Part shown: piece by piece, positions 7,003 through 10,520 of the stretch
Layout of the letters: the number at the start of each line of letters is the position of its first letter
Position numbering within the stretch: position 1 is the stretch's first letter
From: a bacterium UBP2_UBA4780
GTDB lineage: Bacteria > Edwardsbacteria > AC1 > EtOH8
Assembly (NCBI GenBank): GCA_002403115.1
Contig: DHHE01000206.1
Coordinates: 1-10,520, forward strand
Reading direction: 5' to 3'
Length of the DNA stretch: 10,520 bases
The notes under the pieces: generated by a model
What the model saw: the letters and a program-made list of their open reading frames with translations, nothing else
What the model was told of the DNA's origin: nothing
Database searches by the model: none
Position numbers and translations under genes: made by a program

Positions 7003-7014
7003 GCGTATGCGGAA

Positions 7015-7212
7015 ATGGAGATAACTGTCAACGGGAAATCTCTGGCGCTCGAATCCGAAATGCCGCTGGACCGGTTCCTGGCCGACCGCGGCCTGCCGGA
7101 GGCATCGGTGGTGGAGCGGAACGGGGAGATCATCCAGCGGGATCGGCGCCACCTGGTGACCCTGCGGGAGGGGGACGTGCTGGAGATAGTCCGCCTGGTG
7201 GGCGGGGGATAA
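7015..7212 (+). CDS. thiS: Sulfur carrier protein ThiS
   Basis: A 65-residue ubiquitin-like (beta-grasp) sulfur carrier for thiazole synthesis. It begins MEITVNGK, has a central VVERNGEIIQRDR strand-turn, and ends LREGDVLEIVRLVGGG. The terminal GG is the site adenylated by a ThiF-type enzyme and converted to a thiocarboxylate. Length is typical. The ATG at 7015 has no clear ribosome site (only GCGGAAA before it), which may be compensated by the leader structure or tie into riboswitch control. It is the first gene of the operon, 34 bases ahead of thiG. Confidence 0.95.
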   Translation: MEITVNGKSLALESEMPLDRFLADRGLPEASVVERNGEIIQRDRRHLVTLREGDVLEIVRLVGGG

Positions 7213-7246
7213 CCTTAACGTTAATCGTCAGAAGGTATAATTCGAA

Positions 7247-8020
7247 ATGGACCTGAAACCTTTGGCCATCGCCGGCCGGGAAATCAGATCGCGCCTCTTC
7301 ATGGGCACCGGCAAGTTCTCCAGCCCCGCCGTCATGGCCCGCTGCCTGGAGGCCTCGGGAGCCGAGGTGGTGACCGTGGCCCTGCGCCGGGTGGAGCTGG
7401 GCAACCCCCAAGACGACATTCTGTCGCGCGTCGACCGCAACAAGTACCTGCTGCTGCCCAACACCTCGGGGGCCAGGGACGCGGCCGAGGCGGTGCGCAT
7501 CGCCCGTCTGGCCCGCGAGGCCTCGGGCATAAACTGGCTCAAGCTGGAGGTGACCCCGGAGCCCAACTACCTGCTGCCCGACCCGGTGGAGACGCTGAAG
7601 GCCGCCGAGATACTTGTCAAGGAGGGTTTCGTGATCCTGCCCTACATCAACGCAGATCCGGTGCTGGCCAAGCGCCTCCAGGACGCGGGCTGCGCCGCGG
7701 TGATGCCGCTGGGCGCGCCCATCGGGACGGGGCGCGGGGTGAAGACGGCCGACCAGATCCGGATAATCGTGGAGCAGGCCACGGTGCCGGTGGTGGTGGA
7801 CGCCGGGCTGGGACTACCCTCGCATGTCTGCCAGTCCTTCGAGCTGGGTGCGGACGCGGTGCTGGTGAACACCGCGGTGGCCGCGGCCGGGGACCCGGTG
7901 AAGATGGCCGAGGCCTTCAGGCTGGCGGTGGAGTCCTCGGCGGCCGCCCGGATGGCCGGGCCCATGAACGAGTCGGGCCGGGCCTCGGCCTCAAGCCCGC
8001 TGACGGGTTTCCTCCGATGA
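7247..8020 (+). CDS. thiG: Thiazole synthase ThiG
   Basis: A 257-residue TIM-barrel enzyme that forms the thiazole phosphate ring from deoxyxylulose 5-phosphate, dehydroglycine and ThiS-thiocarboxylate. Family motifs are SRLFMGTGKF (15-24), EVVTVALRRV (40-49), LPNTSG (70-75), the Schiff-base lysine K99 in WLKLEV, LPYINADP (131-138) and the phosphate-binding MPLGAPIGTGRG (153-164). GADAVLVNTAVA (201-212) is also conserved. Length is normal. A GAAGG site at 7231-7235 precedes the ATG by 11 bases, a little far. The stop overlaps the thiH start (ATGA), indicating coupled translation. Confidence 0.97.
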   Translation: MDLKPLAIAGREIRSRLFMGTGKFSSPAVMARCLEASGAEVVTVALRRVELGNPQDDILSRVDRNKYLLLPNTSGARDAAEAVRIARLAREASGINWLKLEVTPEPNYLLPDPVETLKAAEILVKEGFVILPYINADPVLAKRLQDAGCAAVMPLGAPIGTGRGVKTADQIRIIVEQATVPVVVDAGLGLPSHVCQSFELGADAVLVNTAVAAAGDPVKMAEAFRLAVESSAAARMAGPMNESGRASASSPLTGFLR

Positions 8021-9177
8021 GCGGCTTCCTCCGGGAACTCGAATCCATCGACCGTTCCCTTCTGAAAGACAGGATCGGGCGGGCCACCGAGGCCGAGGCC
8101 CGACGGCTGCTTTCCGCCAAAGCCTCGGGCGGGAACCTGCCCCCGGGTTCGGTTGCCGCTTTGGTCTCGCCGGCCGCAGCCGGCTTGCTGGATGAGATGG
8201 CCGGGCTGGCCAAGCGGATCACGGCCCTGCGCTTCGGCCGGACCATCCAGATCTACGCGCCGCTCTACCTCTCCAACCACTGCGTCAACTCCTGCGTATA
8301 CTGCGGATTCAACTCCGGCAACCTTGTTCCCAGGCGGACACTTTCCCTCGAGGAGGTGGAGCGGGAGGCCGGGGCCCTGAAAGGGAGGGGCATCCATCAG
8401 GTCCTTTTGGTATCCGGCGAATGCCCGGACGAGGTCCCCGTCGGTCTGCTGGCGGAGTGCGCCCGGAGGCTGAAGCCCATGTTCCCATCGGTGGCGGTCG
8501 AGATCTATCCCATGTCCGAGGAAGATTACCGGATCCTTTTTAACGCCGGGGTGGACGGCCTGACCATTTATCAGGAGACCTACGACAAGGAGACCTACCT
8601 TCAGGCCCACCCCGCCGGCCCCAAGCGGGACTTCGACCACCGGCTGGGCGCCCCGGAGCGGGGCGGAGCCGCCGGCTTCCGCCAGATAGGGATAGGCGCG
8701 CTGCTGGGGCTGGACGATTGGAGGATGGAAGCCTGCCTGCTGGCGAGGCACGCCGCCTATCTGACGAAGCACCACTGGCGCAGCCAGGTCTCCATCTCCT
8801 TCCCGCGGCTGCGGCCGGCGGCCGGCGGCTTCCAGCCGCCCCGGCCGGTCTCCGATCGCGACCTGGCTCAGATGATCGGCGCGCTGCGCCTGGTACTGCC
8901 CGACGCCGGCCTGGTGCTCTCCACCCGCGAGCCTCCCCAGTTCCGCGACAACATGGCTGGCATCGGCATCACCCGGATCAGCGCCGGGTCCAAGACCTCG
9001 CCCGGCGGCTATCTCGACGAACAGGGCGACGCGGCCGGGGAGCAGTTCTCGGTCCACGACAGCCGGACGGTGGACGAGGTGGCGGCGGCCGTCAGGTCCA
9101 GGGGGTACGACCCGGTATGGAAGGATTGGGACGCCGGCTTCGAGACCGATACGCCGAACCGGCAGGGGGCGGCGTGA
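8017..9177 (+). CDS. thiH: 2-iminoacetate synthase ThiH (radical SAM)
   Basis: A 386-residue radical-SAM lyase that cleaves tyrosine to dehydroglycine (2-iminoacetate) and p-cresol, supplying ThiG. The 4Fe-4S motif CX3CX2C is at C89, C93 and C96 (NHCVNSCVYCGF). ThiH hallmarks follow: VSGECP, VEIYPMSEEDY, GVDGLTIYQETYD, FRQIGIGALLGLDDWR and SISFPRLRPA. Length is close to the usual value. The first 70 residues hold the expected helical N-terminus. It overlaps thiG by 4 bases and thiE by 1 base. Use of ThiH rather than the oxygen-dependent ThiO suggests an anaerobic or facultative host. Confidence 0.97.
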   Translation: MSGFLRELESIDRSLLKDRIGRATEAEARRLLSAKASGGNLPPGSVAALVSPAAAGLLDEMAGLAKRITALRFGRTIQIYAPLYLSNHCVNSCVYCGFNSGNLVPRRTLSLEEVEREAGALKGRGIHQVLLVSGECPDEVPVGLLAECARRLKPMFPSVAVEIYPMSEEDYRILFNAGVDGLTIYQETYDKETYLQAHPAGPKRDFDHRLGAPERGGAAGFRQIGIGALLGLDDWRMEACLLARHAAYLTKHHWRSQVSISFPRLRPAAGGFQPPRPVSDRDLAQMIGALRLVLPDAGLVLSTREPPQFRDNMAGIGITRISAGSKTSPGGYLDEQGDAAGEQFSVHDSRTVDEVAAAVRSRGYDPVWKDWDAGFETDTPNRQGAA

Positions 9178-9836
9178 TGACCAGGTCAGAAAGAATGGAG
9201 GCATTCAGGAAAATCGACCTCTACCCGGTGACCGACCAAGGACAGTCGCTGGGTCGCAGCAATTACGCGGTGCTGGAAGGGCTGATAGCCGGAGGGGCGC
9301 GAGTCGTCCAACTTAGGGAAAAGAACACGGCCAAGCGGGAGCTTTTCGAGATGGCGGTCAGGTTCCGGGAGATGACCGGCCGCGCCGGCATGCTGCTGGT
9401 GGTAAACGATCAAATAGACATCGCCCTGGCCGCCGGGGCCGACGGCGTCCACCTGGGCCAGGACGACCTGCCGCTGGAGGCCGCCCGGGCCATCGCCCCG
9501 GACCTCATCATCGGCGTCTCCACCCACACGCTTGACCAGGCCCTGGCCGCCCAGGACGGGGGTGCAGACTATATAAACATAGGGCCGATATTCCCCACCG
9601 GGACCAAGGCCACTGCCATGCCGCCCTTGGGCCCCCGGGCCATTTCCGAGACAGCCTCGCATCTGAGAATCCCGTTCACCGTGATGGGAGGCATCAGCCG
9701 CGGGAACATCGAACTGGCGCTGGAGGCCGGGGCCCGGAAAGTGGCGGTGGTGACCGCGGTCACCAAGGCGCCCGACATCGCCGCCGAGGTGAGGCACCTG
9801 CGCGGGCTGATAAGCTCGGTAACGCGGCCCGGTTGA
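9177..9836 (+). CDS. thiE: Thiamine-phosphate synthase ThiE
   Basis: A 219-residue TIM-barrel enzyme that couples HMP pyrophosphate with thiazole phosphate to give thiamine phosphate. Motifs are YPVTD (16-20), VVQLREKN (43-50), VVNDQIDIALAAGADGVHLG (75-94) followed by QDDLP, GPIFPTGTK (136-144) and VMGGI (169-173). I chose the ATG at 9177, which shares its A with the thiH stop (TGATG) and has GGGGG at 9165-9169. An internal ATG at 9195 would shorten it by six residues without loss of a motif. The frame is open far upstream, but that part is an out-of-frame shadow of thiH. It is the last gene of the thi operon. Confidence 0.95.
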   Translation: MTRSERMEAFRKIDLYPVTDQGQSLGRSNYAVLEGLIAGGARVVQLREKNTAKRELFEMAVRFREMTGRAGMLLVVNDQIDIALAAGADGVHLGQDDLPLEAARAIAPDLIIGVSTHTLDQALAAQDGGADYINIGPIFPTGTKATAMPPLGPRAISETASHLRIPFTVMGGISRGNIELALEAGARKVAVVTAVTKAPDIAAEVRHLRGLISSVTRPG

Positions 9837-9861
9837 CTTTTGAGGCGGAAACGGGTAAAAT
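9833..9861 (+). promoter_or_regulatory. Promoter of nifU, overlapping the thiE stop
   Basis: A -35 TTGACT (9833-9838) and a -10 TAAAAT (9856-9861) are separated by exactly 17 bases. The start site would be near 9868, giving a leader of about 27 bases with a strong ribosome site. The thiE stop codon lies inside the -35 element, so nifU can be transcribed apart from the riboswitch-controlled operon. Confidence 0.65.
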
Positions 9862-9894
9862 GGGCCTGGGAACATTCGAGGAGAAAGGGGAGGG

Positions 9895-10308
9895 GTGTAC
9901 AGCGAAAAGGTGATGGATCATTTCATGAACCCGCGCAACATGGGGGAGATCGAGAATCCGGACGGTGTGGGCATGGTGGGCAATCCGGTGTGCGGGGACA
10001 TGATGAAGATTATGATCCGGGTGGAAAACGACGTCATCGCCGATGTCAGGTTCAAGACCTTCGGGTGCGGGGCGGCCATCGCCACCTCGTCCATGGCCAC
10101 CGAGCTGGTCAAGGGCAAGACCCTGGAGGAGGCCCTGGCCGTCACCAACCAGGCGGTGGCCCAGGCACTGGACGGCCTGCCCCCGGTGAAGATGCACTGC
10201 TCGGTCCTGGCCGAGGACGGAATCCGGGCGGCCATCAACGATTACCTGGTGAAGAGCGGCCGGCCGGGGATAGAACTGAAGGGGGGGCACGCCCACGACC
10301 ATAGTTAG
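9895..10308 (+). CDS. nifU: Fe-S cluster assembly scaffold NifU/IscU
   Basis: A 137-residue scaffold protein on which Fe-S clusters are assembled from sulfur given by a cysteine desulfurase. It is the single U-type domain, without the ferredoxin-like and NFU domains of nitrogen-fixer NifU, and looks like the clostridial type. It opens MYSEKVMDHFMNPRNMGEI. The three ligand cysteines are C33 (NPVCGD, with the conserved D35), C58 (FGCGAAIATSS) and C102 (MHCSVLAEDG). The C-terminus ends in a histidine-rich GGHAHDHS. The start is a GTG at 9895 after a strong GGGGAGG (9887-9893). No nifS/iscS is adjacent upstream. Its product would serve Fe-S enzymes such as ThiH, but the link is only by position. 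Confidence 0.93.
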   Translation: MYSEKVMDHFMNPRNMGEIENPDGVGMVGNPVCGDMMKIMIRVENDVIADVRFKTFGCGAAIATSSMATELVKGKTLEEALAVTNQAVAQALDGLPPVKMHCSVLAEDGIRAAINDYLVKSGRPGIELKGGHAHDHS

Positions 10309-10329
10309 ATGGCGATCCCCCGGCCCCCT

Positions 10330-10353
10330 CGGCTGGAAGGACGATCCCAGCCG
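10330..10353 (+). terminator. Hairpin after nifU
   Basis: A 7-base-pair inverted repeat (CGGCTGG / CCAGCCG) closes a 10-base loop, 21 bases after the nifU stop. It is followed by TGATAAAAAA on the plus strand, so it lacks a U-tract. It may stabilise the nifU mRNA 3' end or act together with the next hairpin. Confidence 0.4.
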
Positions 10354-10364
10354 TGATAAAAAAG

Positions 10365-10400
10365 CGGAAAGCCCGTCCAGCCGGCTGGACGGGCTTTCCG
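10365..10400. terminator. Long perfect palindrome, probable bidirectional terminator
   Basis: A 36-base perfect palindrome: 16-base arms (start CGGAAAGCCC, end GGGCTTTCCG) around a self-complementary CCGG. On the minus strand it is followed by GCTTTTTTATC, a strong intrinsic terminator for the gene entering from the right edge. On the plus strand the shorter stem GCCCGTCCAG/CTGGACGGGC runs into TTT, so it can also stop nifU transcripts. It sits between convergent genes. Confidence 0.85.
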
Positions 10401-10415
10401 ACGGCCGCCCCGGCC

Positions 10416-10520
10416 CTAATCGTAGAGGATCTCCACCCGGCGGGACGGGACGTCGGGGTTCATCCTGATGTTCCGGCCGCCGGTGAGTTCGCCGGCCCGC
10501 TCCATCCAGCCGACGATGGA
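10416..10520 (-). CDS. C-terminal end of a minus-strand protein, possibly OmpA-like
   Basis: The last 34 codons of a gene running off the right edge, with the TAG stop at 10416-10418. The protein end reads ERAGELTGGRNIRMNPDVPS, then RRVEILYD. GC-rich codon use and the strong terminator just beyond the stop support a real gene. The final RRVEI pattern resembles the end of OmpA-like peptidoglycan-binding domains (typically NRRVEI), but so short a piece does not settle the family. Confidence 0.6.
   Translation of the reverse strand, partial: SIVGWMERAGELTGGRNIRMNPDVPSRRVEILYD

Noticed and set aside
7236..7247. Perfect -10 TATAAT just before thiG as a dedicated promoter
   Set aside because: No good -35 at 16-18 bases, and the start site would fall on the thiG ATG, omitting the ribosome site. 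Kept only as a minor point under the thi finding.
8718..9176. Apparent N-terminal extension of thiE, 153 codons
   Set aside because: It lies out of frame inside thiH and is Arg/Pro/Gly-rich; ThiE homology begins after the ATG at 9177.
7642..9204. Minus-strand open frame of 520 codons opposite thiG and thiH
   Set aside because: Antisense shadow typical of GC-rich genes; low-complexity composition, and thiG/thiH are unambiguous on the plus strand.

Overview
The window joins two unlike pieces of bacterial DNA. Positions 1 to about 5258 are moderately AT-rich, tightly packed and read rightward. They end in a tyrosine integrase whose stop codon lies 19 bases from the 3' end of a tRNA-Lys(CTT) gene on the minus strand. 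This is the usual layout of an integrative element inserted at the 3' end of a tRNA gene. The other end of the element lies beyond the left edge. From about 5260 rightward the DNA is strongly GC-rich and carries ordinary chromosomal housekeeping genes. The host looks like a GC-rich bacterium, probably anaerobic or of an uncultured lineage. It makes the thiazole precursor with the radical-SAM enzyme ThiH rather than the oxygen-dependent ThiO, and has a clostridial-type NifU scaffold. The exact lineage cannot be read from this window.

Element (1-5258): a small unknown protein; a radical-SAM protein of the PflX-like COG1313 family with an unusual N-terminal extension; a cysteine-rich protein that probably binds zinc; a 685-residue P-loop ATPase of the HerA/VirD4-like kind with a C-terminal winged-helix-like segment and a nuclease-like domain; an excisionase-type helix-turn-helix protein; and the integrase. 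The first five genes overlap or nearly abut (4-base overlap, 17-base gap, 23-base overlap, 1-base gap), so they look like one transcript. Related stem-loops sit on both sides of the integrase gene.

Chromosome (5259-10520): tRNA-Lys(CTT) and an AzgA/PbuG-type purine permease are transcribed divergently, each from a recognisable sigma-70-like promoter. Next comes a promoter, a TPP riboswitch with a probable terminator, and a thiamine operon thiS-thiG-thiH-thiE. ThiS carries sulfur, ThiH makes dehydroglycine from tyrosine, ThiG builds the thiazole, and ThiE joins thiazole to the pyrimidine. thiF, thiC and thiD are not in the window. A separate promoter overlapping the end of thiE drives nifU. 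A long perfect hairpin separates nifU from the C-terminus of a minus-strand gene that runs off the right edge.

The most novel material is the five-gene module of the element, in which a radical-SAM enzyme and a zinc-finger-like protein are coupled to a DNA-translocase/nuclease fusion. Its function is unknown.
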